Shown piece after piece: positions 43,311-51,557 of a stretch of 64,000 nucleotides of DNA; positions within the stretch are counted from its first letter, which is position 1; each line of letters begins with the position of its first letter. The position numbers and the translations under genes are program-made. The stretch comes from Bog-473 sp963728845 (lineage in GTDB: Bacteria > Actinomycetota > Acidimicrobiia > Acidimicrobiales > RAAP-2), in NCBI GenBank assembly GCA_963728845.1, contig CAVSLS010000052.1:1-64000 (forward strand), given 5' to 3'. The notes below the pieces were generated by a model. That model saw nothing but the letters and a program-made list of their open reading frames with translations. It searched no databases and was not told the origin of the DNA.

Positions 43311-44612
43311 ATGGATCTCACGAGCGTGCTGATCGGTGAGGACAACACCGTTCCGAGGGAGCGTTACACCAGCCCCGAGTTTGCCGAGCTGGAGTTCGAG
43401 CGCCTCTGGTCACGGGTCTGGCAGGTTGCCTGTCGCCAGGAGGAGATAGCCGAGGTCGGCGACTTCTGCGAGTACCTCATCGGCGACCAGTCGATCTTGG
43501 TCGTTCGGTCGGACCAGGAGACCGTCCGCGCCTTCCACAACACCTGTCTGCACCGCGGCACTCGTCTCGCCGACGGGAACGGCCGATTCCCCGAGGAGTG
43601 CATCCGGTGTCGCTACCATGCCTGGCGCTACGACCTCGACGGAAAGCTGGTTGAGGTCGTCGATCAACACGAGTTCGATCCGATACCGCCTGGCACGGGA
43701 TTGCGAGCGGTGCGAGCCGAGCGGTGGGGGGGTTTCGTCTGGGTCTGCCTGGACCGGTCCGCACCGCCGCTGGCCGAGTTCCTCGACCCGCTGACGTCCT
43801 TGCTCGCGCCGTACCACCTGGACCGTCTTCGACTTCGCACCTACCTGTCGACGGTGCTGCCGGCGAACTGGAAGGTCGCGGTCGATGCGTTCAACGAGGG
43901 ATACCACGTTCAGGGGACGCATCCACAGCTGCTGCCGTGGACAGATGACGTGAGCCTCGAGTACGAGTCGTTGGGTCTCCACGCCCACTACGGCCGGTTG
44001 CCGAACGCGCGGCGCCAACTGCGTCCGAGCCCGCGCCTGGGGCTTTCCGAGGGCGACTACGACGAAGGTGAGATCCTCGAGAATTTCATCCGAGGTCTCG
44101 GCGGCCTCTTCTACCGGGACGAGCGAGCCATGGTCGACGAGATCCGTGCCAACCCGCGCGACGGCGAGACGATGCTGAGCCGCTACCAGGCGGGACGGCG
44201 TGACCTGCTTGTGGGGCGTGGTGTTCGCGTGGAGGAGTTCGGCGACGATCAGCTGACCAGTGCGGACGACGTGTTCTTCTTTCCCAATATGGTCGGCCCG
44301 ATCTATCCGGGGATTGCCATCCTTTTCCGGATGCGGCCCAACGGCACGGATCCCGACAGCTGCATCAAGGACACGTGGTTCCTGCAATGGCCCCAGGAAG
44401 TCGACCCCCCCAAGAAGGCCGAGCGCCGTTTCTTCGCGGATTGGACCGAGCGCGACTGGGGTGAGATCACCAATCAGGACTACGCCAACATGGAACACGT
44501 GCAGGTCGGCATGAAGTCACGGGGCGGGCCCGCCCTCAGACTCAACCGTCGCCAGGAGGCCAACGTCCTGCACATGCATCGGGTGATCGACCGCTACCTG
44601 ACCAGGGCCTGA
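43311..44612 (+). CDS. Rieske non-heme iron oxygenase, alpha subunit
   Basis: A 433-residue oxygenase. The Rieske [2Fe-2S] site is CLHRGTRLADGNG with CRYHAW 17 residues later (CxH-x17-CxxH). The mononuclear iron site lies in VAVDAFNEGYHVQGTHPQLL (Asp bridging residue and two His); a late Asp ligand is likely in ITNQDYANMEHVQ. The fold matches aromatic-ring and quaternary-amine oxygenases that use a separate reductase. No ferredoxin or reductase gene is adjacent. ATG 43311 has GAAGGAG about 10 bases upstream. The divergent AMP-ligase and the SDR downstream suggest catabolism of an acid substrate. Confidence 0.9.
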   Translation: MDLTSVLIGEDNTVPRERYTSPEFAELEFERLWSRVWQVACRQEEIAEVGDFCEYLIGDQSILVVRSDQETVRAFHNTCLHRGTRLADGNGRFPEECIRCRYHAWRYDLDGKLVEVVDQHEFDPIPPGTGLRAVRAERWGGFVWVCLDRSAPPLAEFLDPLTSLLAPYHLDRLRLRTYLSTVLPANWKVAVDAFNEGYHVQGTHPQLLPWTDDVSLEYESLGLHAHYGRLPNARRQLRPSPRLGLSEGDYDEGEILENFIRGLGGLFYRDERAMVDEIRANPRDGETMLSRYQAGRRDLLVGRGVRVEEFGDDQLTSADDVFFFPNMVGPIYPGIAILFRMRPNGTDPDSCIKDTWFLQWPQEVDPPKKAERRFFADWTERDWGEITNQDYANMEHVQVGMKSRGGPALRLNRRQEANVLHMHRVIDRYLTRA

Positions 44613-44701
44613 TTCGCCGTCACCCCGGTCTCCGTGGGGTACCGGATGCAGCCATGGAGCGGGGGGCAGGGGCGATGGCACCTCGCCGGATCCACGGGCC
44701 C

Positions 44702-45472
44702 TCAGAGCGTGCGGTAGAGCCCCCCGTCGACGGGCACCTGCGCGCCGTTCACGTAGCTGGCCGCGTCGCTGGCCAGAAAGACGCATGCCCCCACCAGGTC
44801 CTCGGGTGTCCCCATGCGCCGCATCGGATTCATCCCGGCGATGCGTGACTTGGTCTCCGAGGGCCAGTTCGTCGTGAGGTCCGTGTCACAGGCGCTCGGC
44901 AGCACCAGGTTGGCGCGTACCTTGGGCGCCCATGCACCGGCGAGCCCGAGTGTGAGCGCGTTGAGGGCCGCCTTGGCCATCGCGTAGGGCAGGTCGGTGG
45001 CGGTTGGGCGCCACGAGCCGACCGACGAGACATTGATGATCGACCCGCCGTCGCCTTGTGCCATGCGTTCCCCGCAGAGAACGCTCAAACGGAACGGTCC
45101 CCTGGCGTTCACGGCATGGACCTTGTCGTACAGGTCCTCGGTGACCGAAGTCAAGCTGTCGAAAGCCGGTGACATCCCCGCGTTGTTCACGAGCACGTCG
45201 CAGCGACCCAGCTCTCGGTACACGCTTTCGACGAGCCGGTCGCAATCCTGCCAGCGACCGACATGGCACTCGAAGGGGACCGCACGCCGGCCGGTTGCCG
45301 ACTCGATCTCCCGGGCTGCCGTCTCGCAATTGTGCAACTTTCGGCTGACAATCACGACGTCTGCTCCCGCGGAGGCAAGTCCCTCCGACACGGCCCGCCC
45401 GATGCCACGGCTGCCGCCTGTGACGAGAGCGACCTTGCCGCTCAGGTCGAAGAGCTCCTCGGTTGTCTTCAT
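44702..45472 (-). CDS. Short-chain dehydrogenase/reductase (classical SDR)
   Basis: A 256-residue enzyme. Cofactor site GKVALVTGGSRGIGRAVSEG (TGxxxGIG), VLVNNAGMSPAFD (NNAG), catalytic Ser in SIINVSSVGSWRP, and YAMAKAALNALT (YxxxK). The C-terminus VNGAQVPVDGGLYRTL is the usual dimer/tetramer end. It resembles 3-ketoacyl reductase/gluconate 5-dehydrogenase-type SDRs. It is convergent with the Rieske oxygenase gene, ending 90 bases away, and could oxidise a hydroxylated product. Intact frame. Confidence 0.92.
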   Translation of the reverse strand: MKTTEELFDLSGKVALVTGGSRGIGRAVSEGLASAGADVVIVSRKLHNCETAAREIESATGRRAVPFECHVGRWQDCDRLVESVYRELGRCDVLVNNAGMSPAFDSLTSVTEDLYDKVHAVNARGPFRLSVLCGERMAQGDGGSIINVSSVGSWRPTATDLPYAMAKAALNALTLGLAGAWAPKVRANLVLPSACDTDLTTNWPSETKSRIAGMNPMRRMGTPEDLVGACVFLASDAASYVNGAQVPVDGGLYRTL

Positions 45473-45633
45473 GGTGCCCTCCCGTCCCTGGTGCCTCAGA
45501 CTGCTTCTTGGTCAAGGAAACTGTAGGGGTGCTCGACCCGGACGACAGGTTCGCGCCGCGAGGTGCTCCAACAAGGTGGATCGGGCGATCAGGCGCACTG
45601 CCGACTTCAAGATCCGCGTCGCCGGGGAGGGGG

Positions 45634-46731
45634 TCAGGCCACCTCGTCGGGTTGGCGATCCCCCGTGTGCAGAGAGCGAAAAGCCTGTCGATACGACGAG
45701 ACGAGCCCCACCTGTCGGTACGGCAGGTCGTGTTGTTCGCAGAACTCTCGGACAAACGGCTGCGCGTGCACCAGGTTGAGCCGCGGCATCGCCGGGAACA
45801 AATGGTGCTCAATCTGGTAGTTGAGTCCCCCGTAGACCAACGTGACGAAGCGGCCGCCTGCAATATTGCGTGCCGTGACCACCTGTCGGTGAGCAAAGGG
45901 CAGGTTCGCCGCCTTCGCGATGATGGGCATTCCCTTGTGGTTCGGCGCAAAGGTGAACCCCAGATAGAGACCGAAGAGGCACTGCTGAATGGCGATGAAT
46001 GCACATGCCTTCGCCAAAGGGAGCACCCAGAACACGATGGTGAGATAGGCAATTGCATTCCCGACCAGGAGCAGCAGCTCAATGGCCGCCAGCCGACCTC
46101 GGCGGCGGAGAACCGACTGCACGCTGGTCACATGCAGCCCCAACCCCTGGAGGAGTAGCACGAACGCAAAGAGCGGTCCCTGCAAACGATCCCGCATCCG
46201 GATTCGTGCCGGTCCGGTCGCACTCGATGCAGTGACGCCGAACGCGATCAGACCCGCCCCGATGTCCGGGTCCCGCCCCACCTCGTTGGGGTGCGCGTGA
46301 TGCGCGTTGTGCTTGGGCACCCACCAGCCGATGCTCAGGCCGGTGAGCGCGTTGCCGACCGTCAGGCCGATGAGCCTGTTGACTCGTGCCGAACGAACGA
46401 TCTCCTGGTGACCGGCGTCATGCCCGAGAAAGACGACCTGAGTGAACAAGACGGCGAGAAGGACGGCGACGCCCGCACTGAGCCACGTGTTGCCCACGAT
46501 CACGAAGGTTGCCCATCCGGCTGCGAAGGCGGCGATGGTGAACCCGATCTTCAAGCCGTAGCGATAGGGGCGGTGGTCGAGCAAGCCGGCCCGCCTGACC
46601 TCGTCCCGCAGTCGGGTGTACGCGTGAGGGAGCTCGTTGAGCGCGACGGCGATTCGAGTGTCCCCACCCTGGTCGAGCGTGGCGACGCCGAGCTGCGGAG
46701 ACGACTCGAAAAGGACGGCCTCCGCGCTCAT
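45634..46731 (-). CDS. Membrane acyl-CoA/acyl-lipid desaturase (DesA3/delta-6-like)
   Basis: About 365 residues. Three His boxes: VVFLGHDAGHQE (HxxxH), PKHNAHHAHPN (HxxHH) and YQIEHHLFPAMP (QxxHH). Hydrophobic helices flank them, such as IGFTIAAFAAGWATFVIVGN and IELLLLVGNAIAYLTIVFWV. The QIEHH form is typical of front-end desaturases and the linoleoyl-CoA desaturase group. It needs an electron donor not encoded here. ATG 46731 fits the family start; no strong ribosome site is seen. It differs in type from the broken desaturase at 1-733. Confidence 0.9.
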   Translation of the reverse strand: MSAEAVLFESSPQLGVATLDQGGDTRIAVALNELPHAYTRLRDEVRRAGLLDHRPYRYGLKIGFTIAAFAAGWATFVIVGNTWLSAGVAVLLAVLFTQVVFLGHDAGHQEIVRSARVNRLIGLTVGNALTGLSIGWWVPKHNAHHAHPNEVGRDPDIGAGLIAFGVTASSATGPARIRMRDRLQGPLFAFVLLLQGLGLHVTSVQSVLRRRGRLAAIELLLLVGNAIAYLTIVFWVLPLAKACAFIAIQQCLFGLYLGFTFAPNHKGMPIIAKAANLPFAHRQVVTARNIAGGRFVTLVYGGLNYQIEHHLFPAMPRLNLVHAQPFVREFCEQHDLPYRQVGLVSSYRQAFRSLHTGDRQPDEVA

Positions 46732-46913
46732 GCGGTGTGTCTCGCGGTCCGAGGCCCATCGCCGACGGCGGGGGCACTGCGCACCGCTGATCCGGTGTCC
46801 GTGCCGGTCGTCCTCATGGGACCCTCGTTTCCGCTGATAGGGCGCCAACTGTACCACCGGACCGAACGAACGCTCGGTCAGCCGCACCTTTGGGACGTGG
46901 ACCAGGTCGGATG

Positions 46914-48278
46914 TCAGGGCGGGGCAGGAGCGGGCGTTGGGACGGCCGCAGGCGTTGTCGTCTCCGTGGTCGGGGTCACGAGCCGCGCGGAGAGGACGTA
47001 CGACACGACCACCGCCACGATGATGAGCGGCATGAGGGCGATTCCGTCCGCCGCCAGGAGCAGTGAGGCCAAGAGCACCGACACCAACGGGAGGCCGAGC
47101 ATGGCCACCGTCATCGCCCCGATGCCCATGCCCACCCCGGCGATCATGGGGAGACCGGGCAGATGCGAGAGGCCAATTCCGAGCGCGGCCCCGATGAACA
47201 TGCCGGGAAAGACGGGTCCGCCGCGGAACCCGCTCAGCGAAGCGCTGTAGGCGGCGCCCTTGCACAGCACGAGCGCCACCAGCGCCCCCGCCGACCATGT
47301 CGCAGCGTGCTGCACGAGCGTCGGGAGCGCACTCTGGCCGGAGAACAGCACGTACGAGCTCGGCTTGCCGGTGATCTCGAAGAAGACGATGGCGAGGACG
47401 GCCACCACCAGACCGAGCGCCGGGGTCAGCAGGACTTTGCGGCGCTCGACGACGGGCTGCAGCGCGAGAGCGCCGCGCTTGATCGCCGCTCCCAGGAGAG
47501 CCGCGGCCACTCCGATGCCGATGGCCCACAGGAACTCTGCCCCGGTCGGCGAGCCGAAATGCGGTATCGGGCCGATGTTCAACGAGAACGTCCCGTACCC
47601 CGACCAGGAATCGAGTCCTACGAAGATGAGCGTCCCGATGCCCGCCGCGAGCAGTCCCGGCACCAGGACCACGCCCAGGAGCGGACCGCCGAGTCCGGCC
47701 GCCTCCATGAGCAGGAAGGCACCGACGATCGGCGACCCGAGCAGCGTCGCGATGGCCGCGAAGCTGCCCGCCGCCCCGATGACCACGACGGCCATAGCCG
47801 GGGCGTCCTTCTTGACGAGATGCACCGCCAGGACCCCGAGCCCACTGCCGATGGCGATGAGCGGTGCCTCGGGACCGAGCACGGCTCCGAGGCAGAGTGT
47901 CGCCAATGAGGCAACGAAGACCCCGGGGAGGTCGATGGGGTCTACCGCACCGGACGCCTTGAAACCCTCGGCCGGCTTGTGGCCGCCGGTGCCGTGCAGG
48001 TAACGGAGTGTGAGTCCGACGATGAGGCCACCGAGGACGAGGGGCAGGATCGGCCACCACGCGGGAACCGAGGTCATCCAGTCCTTCGGCAGGGTCTGGA
48101 ACACGAACTGCTGGGCCTCCGAGACGAACTTGAGGTAGAAGTAGGCGATGGCCGACACCGGCGCGCCGATCACTGCCGCCAACACCAGCAGCGTCAGGTA
48201 GCTCCGGGTGCGGAGCAACGCCACCGGATCACCGGTCGGAGCCACCGCGGGCGCGCCCTGAGTCCCAGGCTCCGTCAC
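46914..48278 (-). CDS. ClC-family chloride channel/transporter
   Basis: A 454-residue membrane protein with about ten hydrophobic helices. The GPEAPLIAIGSGLG segment corresponds to the GxEGP loop with the gating Glu, and SGFRGGPVFPGMFIGAALG to the GxFxP chloride-binding loop. GSPIVGAFLLMEAAGLGG lies between them. The canonical GSGIP and final Tyr motifs are not obvious, so ion selectivity is uncertain. Known bacterial relatives exchange chloride or fluoride for protons. It ends with a Thr/Pro/Ala-rich tail. No CBS domain is attached. Confidence 0.88.
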   Translation of the reverse strand: MTEPGTQGAPAVAPTGDPVALLRTRSYLTLLVLAAVIGAPVSAIAYFYLKFVSEAQQFVFQTLPKDWMTSVPAWWPILPLVLGGLIVGLTLRYLHGTGGHKPAEGFKASGAVDPIDLPGVFVASLATLCLGAVLGPEAPLIAIGSGLGVLAVHLVKKDAPAMAVVVIGAAGSFAAIATLLGSPIVGAFLLMEAAGLGGPLLGVVLVPGLLAAGIGTLIFVGLDSWSGYGTFSLNIGPIPHFGSPTGAEFLWAIGIGVAAALLGAAIKRGALALQPVVERRKVLLTPALGLVVAVLAIVFFEITGKPSSYVLFSGQSALPTLVQHAATWSAGALVALVLCKGAAYSASLSGFRGGPVFPGMFIGAALGIGLSHLPGLPMIAGVGMGIGAMTVAMLGLPLVSVLLASLLLAADGIALMPLIIVAVVVSYVLSARLVTPTTETTTPAAVPTPAPAPP

Positions 48279-48315
48279 GAGGGCTGCACCTCAGCAGAGG
48301 CGGATGGAGGATTCG

Positions 48316-48621
48316 TCAGCTGCCGGGGGTGTGATGGGCCACCAGCTCGATCCACGTGACGCTCGACGGCGGTCCGGTGATCCCACCCTTCGCCAGCGCC
48401 TCGCCCAGGCGCTCCTCCATAAACGTGGCCTGGTGCTCGGGCGTGTCCCAGATCTCGGTCACCACGAGGTGACCATGTTCGTTGAGCCCGGCGGCATGGA
48501 CTTGGAGCCCGGGAGGCCAGTCGCCCTCCCCCGTCGACATGTCGATGCCCAGTGCTGCATTCACGGCGTCGTATTCCTTCGTCGTGACGCCCTCGAACTC
48601 CAAGATCACCTGTGCTGGCAT
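48316..48621 (-). CDS. Small protein of ABM/dimeric alpha-beta-barrel type
   Basis: A 101-residue protein: MPAQVILEFEGVTTKEYDAV, LQVHAAGLNEHGHLVVTEIW and TPEHQATFMEERLGEALAKG. The beta-alpha-beta-beta-alpha-beta rhythm with W in EIWDTPE fits antibiotic-biosynthesis-monooxygenase-like dimeric barrels found widely in actinobacteria. No catalytic role can be assigned. GGAGAGGTGGA is upstream of the ATG. It lies between the PhyH-type gene and the ClC gene, all three on the minus strand with short gaps. Confidence 0.7.
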   Translation of the reverse strand: MPAQVILEFEGVTTKEYDAVNAALGIDMSTGEGDWPPGLQVHAAGLNEHGHLVVTEIWDTPEHQATFMEERLGEALAKGGITGPPSSVTWIELVAHHTPGS

Positions 48622-48705
48622 GTCCGTTCCACCTCTCCTCGCGGATCTCTGGCCTCACCCATTATGTCTAGCTGCACACCGAGGCGCCCCCGGGTGATCC
48701 TGGGA

Positions 48706-49578
48706 CTATGTGCGCACGCCCTCCCGGTACGGCGCCAGGTCGATGCCGGGGTACCGGGCGGCAACGCCCTCGAGCGTGTCCTCGGTCCAGTACGGATCGC
48801 CCGGACGCGGGAACCCGAAGAGATCGCGCTCGCGCACGGTGCACCTGGGCATGAACTTGGCCCAGCGCTCGGGTGACTGTTTGGGCCAGGCCATCTTGCC
48901 GCCCCATGTCGTCCCGCGGACCTGGAAGTCGGCGAGGATGGAGAAGCGCGATCTGCCCCCTCCGGTGATGTTCGAGCCGCGATGCAGGATGTCGGTCCGG
49001 TAGACGAGGAGGCTCCCCGCCGGACCGGTGCAGGGCACTTCGGCCTCGGCCAATGATCCGAACGGGATGTACAGCGGCGTGAACGGGACGTCCTTGCCGT
49101 CGTCGTAGGGCACGATCCGTGTCGGCCCGTCGTCGTCGGTCACGTCCGACAGGAAGATGAAGGTCGTGAGCTGTTGGTAGCGGGGCTCCGGACGCGGGAC
49201 GACGAGGCTGTGGCTGCCGAAGTCACGGTGGAGTGGCTGGTCGTAATCGATCGCGCCGGCGTACTTGGCCCACAGCTCCACCTTGTAGAGATGGAGCTCG
49301 GTCGTCCCGAGGTAGCGCTCGGCCATGTCCACCAGGTCGGCGTGCACGGCCAGGCGGTTGAGGTCCCACGAGCGGTACGGGAACTCCTCGACACCCGCGA
49401 ACTGGCTCGCCCCGTAGTGAGCGAACCGGGCAGGGTCAGCGAAGTAGTCGTTGGGCTTCGGGAAGTGCAGCCACAGCGCATCCTGAGCCGCCGCGAGCTC
49501 ATCGGGGCCGAGGAAACCCTCCACGAGCGAGAAGCCGCGCTCGCGCACCTCGGCGAGAGTGGCGTCGGATACCCGCAT
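48706..49578 (-). CDS. Phytanoyl-CoA dioxygenase (PhyH) family protein
   Basis: A 290-residue Fe(II)/2-oxoglutarate oxygenase. The iron ligands are HRDFGSHS (HxD) and ILHRGSN (distal His); an Arg for 2-oxoglutarate is likely in GGGRSRFSILADFQ. The N-terminal LAEVRERGFSLVEGFLGPDE is the usual family start. Bacterial PhyH members hydroxylate lipids, ectoine, antibiotics or modified sugars; the substrate here is unknown. It diverges from a zinc alcohol dehydrogenase with 66 bases between starts. Confidence 0.88.
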   Translation of the reverse strand: MRVSDATLAEVRERGFSLVEGFLGPDELAAAQDALWLHFPKPNDYFADPARFAHYGASQFAGVEEFPYRSWDLNRLAVHADLVDMAERYLGTTELHLYKVELWAKYAGAIDYDQPLHRDFGSHSLVVPRPEPRYQQLTTFIFLSDVTDDDGPTRIVPYDDGKDVPFTPLYIPFGSLAEAEVPCTGPAGSLLVYRTDILHRGSNITGGGRSRFSILADFQVRGTTWGGKMAWPKQSPERWAKFMPRCTVRERDLFGFPRPGDPYWTEDTLEGVAARYPGIDLAPYREGVRT

Positions 49579-49644
49579 CGGCAGGCACCTTACGCCAGGC
49601 CGCTTCCAGGTGAGCCCGCCGCCCGCCGCGCCTACGCTCACGCT

Positions 49645-50832
49645 GTGCGCGCCGTCGTGTTCGATATGGCTGACCCGGCATTCCCGGCCTCGCTGGCGGA
49701 TCTTCCGGAGCCCGATCTTCCCAGCCAAGCCTGGGCTCGGATTGCCGTCACGACGGGGGGGATCTGCGGCAGCGACCTCCACCTCTTCGCGCACAACACC
49801 GGGCCGTCGCCGACGTTGGCGTCCATCGGCACCTTTCCCTTCGTCCTGGGGCACGAGACGGCAGGCCGCGTCCTCGAGGCCGGCGCGGACTGCAGCGTCG
49901 CCGTGGGGACGCGGGTGGTGCTGGACCCGTGCATCCCCTGTCTGCCACGTGGGATCGACCCGCCGTGCGCCAACTGCGCCCGCGGGTGGACGTCCTCCTG
50001 CCTGAACCTGGACAGCCGCGTCGTGAGCTCGGGGCGCTCGCTGGGCTTCACCCAGGATCTCGGTGGTGGCTGGGCCGAAACCGTGCTGGCACACGAATCG
50101 ATGATCCACCCGCTCCCGGACACGATCGAGGATCGCGGTGCCAGCCTCTACGAGCCGGTCTCCATCGCCTGCCACGGCCTCATGCGCGCCATGCCCGCCG
50201 ACGGCGAACCGGTGCTCATCGTCGGCGCCGGCATCATCGGGCTGGCCGCGCTCGCCGCAGTGCGCGGGCTGTTCCCCCGATCGGCCGTCACGGTGCTGGC
50301 CCGTTACGCGCATCAAGGAGCCGCTGCCGCGGCTTGCGGAGCCGATCACGTCGTGATGAGCGATCCCGACCACGGCCACTGGGAGGAGCTGGCGTCGCTC
50401 TCCGGAGCGCGGGTGGTCGGTCGCAAGCGTCACCAGATGCTCATGGGGGGGTTCCCCTACGTCGTGGAGGCGGTGGGGTCACCCCAGTCCGTGACCGAGG
50501 CTCTGCGGGCGGTGGGCCACCGGGGCACCGTGCTGCTGCTGGGCGCGGCCGGCATCAGCGAGGTCGACCTCACGCCGGTCTGGTACAAGGAGGCGGCCCT
50601 TGTCGGCTCGATCGACCATACCGTCGACGCATCGTCGTCGCCCGGCCTGGCCGGCGGGCCCGACCGGCATTCCGTCGACCGCGCACTCGACGTGCTGTCC
50701 GCCGGCCTGTTGCCCGACTCCGTCGTGGTGACGCACGAGTTCGCACTCGACGACTACCGGAAGGCCGTCGAAACGGCGATCGACAGGAACACGTCCCACG
50801 CCATCAAGGTGGTGTTCCGGCCCGAGTCCTAG
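49645..50832 (+). CDS. Zinc-dependent medium-chain alcohol dehydrogenase-like protein
   Basis: About 395 residues. Catalytic-zinc segment GGICGSDLHLFAHN and the GHETAGRVLEAG motif are present. The structural zinc loop is replaced by DPCIPCLPRGIDPPCANCAR, still with four Cys. The Rossmann site is VLIVGAGIIGLAALAAVRGL. A DNA-level GTG at 49645 gives the start VRAVVFDMADPAF. Related enzymes oxidise sorbitol, threonine or xenobiotic alcohols. It faces the PhyH-type gene across a short shared promoter region, so oxidation of a hydroxylated product is plausible. Intact frame. Confidence 0.88.
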   Translation: MRAVVFDMADPAFPASLADLPEPDLPSQAWARIAVTTGGICGSDLHLFAHNTGPSPTLASIGTFPFVLGHETAGRVLEAGADCSVAVGTRVVLDPCIPCLPRGIDPPCANCARGWTSSCLNLDSRVVSSGRSLGFTQDLGGGWAETVLAHESMIHPLPDTIEDRGASLYEPVSIACHGLMRAMPADGEPVLIVGAGIIGLAALAAVRGLFPRSAVTVLARYAHQGAAAAACGADHVVMSDPDHGHWEELASLSGARVVGRKRHQMLMGGFPYVVEAVGSPQSVTEALRAVGHRGTVLLLGAAGISEVDLTPVWYKEAALVGSIDHTVDASSSPGLAGGPDRHSVDRALDVLSAGLLPDSVVVTHEFALDDYRKAVETAIDRNTSHAIKVVFRPES

Positions 50833-50864
50833 CCCCCCTCCCCGGAGCGATCGTCATCCTCGGT

Positions 50865-51440
50865 TCACGCGCACCCGACGAGCCGCCACCACGAGGCACC
50901 CTCACCGGGGCCGACTGTATCGAGCAGTTGGGGCTTTTCCACGACGTCGTCACGCCGCAGGCCCGGGACAACCTTGTAGTGGATCGCGTCCCGGGGACAC
51001 ACGAGTTCCAGCACGCGCCAGAGAGCACGGGCGTAGAACTGTGCCCCGGCCGGACCGTCCCACTCGTACACGCCGCGGTAGCGCTCTTGCTCGTCCCGGT
51101 CGAGCCAGAGTTTGGAGACGAAGCCCGGGAACCCGATGAAGAGCGGCGTGTTCAAGATGCACTCCCACAGGAACAGCGAATGCCAACGCCCGCGCACGAG
51201 ACGGAGGCGGAACTCGACCATGAGAAGACACGGGTCGTCCGGGGGGTCCCGTTCGACGACCGTCTCCCGGAAGACCCGCCCCGAAGTCCCATCGGCAAAC
51301 CGAACGCGCATCCCGACCCGCTCCTTGGGGAGATGGGTGGCGTGACGCGCCAACAAGCGCCCGGACTCCAACGCACAACGCGCCATGGCCCGCGCCGCCG
51401 TGGCCCGGGGAAGTGGTGGCTGCTCGTTCACCTCCGTCAT
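50865..51440 (-). CDS. Protein of unknown function (about 190 aa)
   Basis: From ATG 51440 the protein reads MTEVNEQPPLPRATAARAMA, then RVGMRVRFADGTSGRVFRET, FRLRLVRGRWHSLFLWECIL, LFIGFPGFVSKLWLDRDEQE and FYARALWRVLELVCPRDAIH. Repeated R-x-R-G-x-W and aromatic segments and a G-F-P-G-F turn suggest an alpha/beta fold with a hydrophobic face. No known family is recognised. It is convergent with the ADH gene (32 bases) and divergent from the toroid gene. GGAGGTGAAC-like sequence is not present; the start is by frame and context. Confidence 0.6.
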   Translation of the reverse strand: MTEVNEQPPLPRATAARAMARCALESGRLLARHATHLPKERVGMRVRFADGTSGRVFRETVVERDPPDDPCLLMVEFRLRLVRGRWHSLFLWECILNTPLFIGFPGFVSKLWLDRDEQERYRGVYEWDGPAGAQFYARALWRVLELVCPRDAIHYKVVPGLRRDDVVEKPQLLDTVGPGEGASWWRLVGCA

Positions 51441-51557
51441 CCGACGGACGCTACCCCGCATGTGCTCGCGGCCGTCGCTCTGCGCTCGGCTCGCCGTGGC
51501 CGGTGCCGCACGCCGTGGGTCCGGGCCCCGCGCCCTCGCCCTCTGTACGATGCCGAT

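Noticed and set aside
46732..48060. Long minus-strand extension ahead of the desaturase
   Set aside because: It overlaps the ClC gene in a different frame, is dominated by Arg/Gly/Ala and lacks any domain. The desaturase starts at MSAEAVLFES.
49929..51557. Open frame running 540 codons ahead of the toroid protein start
   Set aside because: It lies over the alcohol dehydrogenase gene in another frame and is Arg/Pro-rich. The real protein begins with a signal peptide after 51558.
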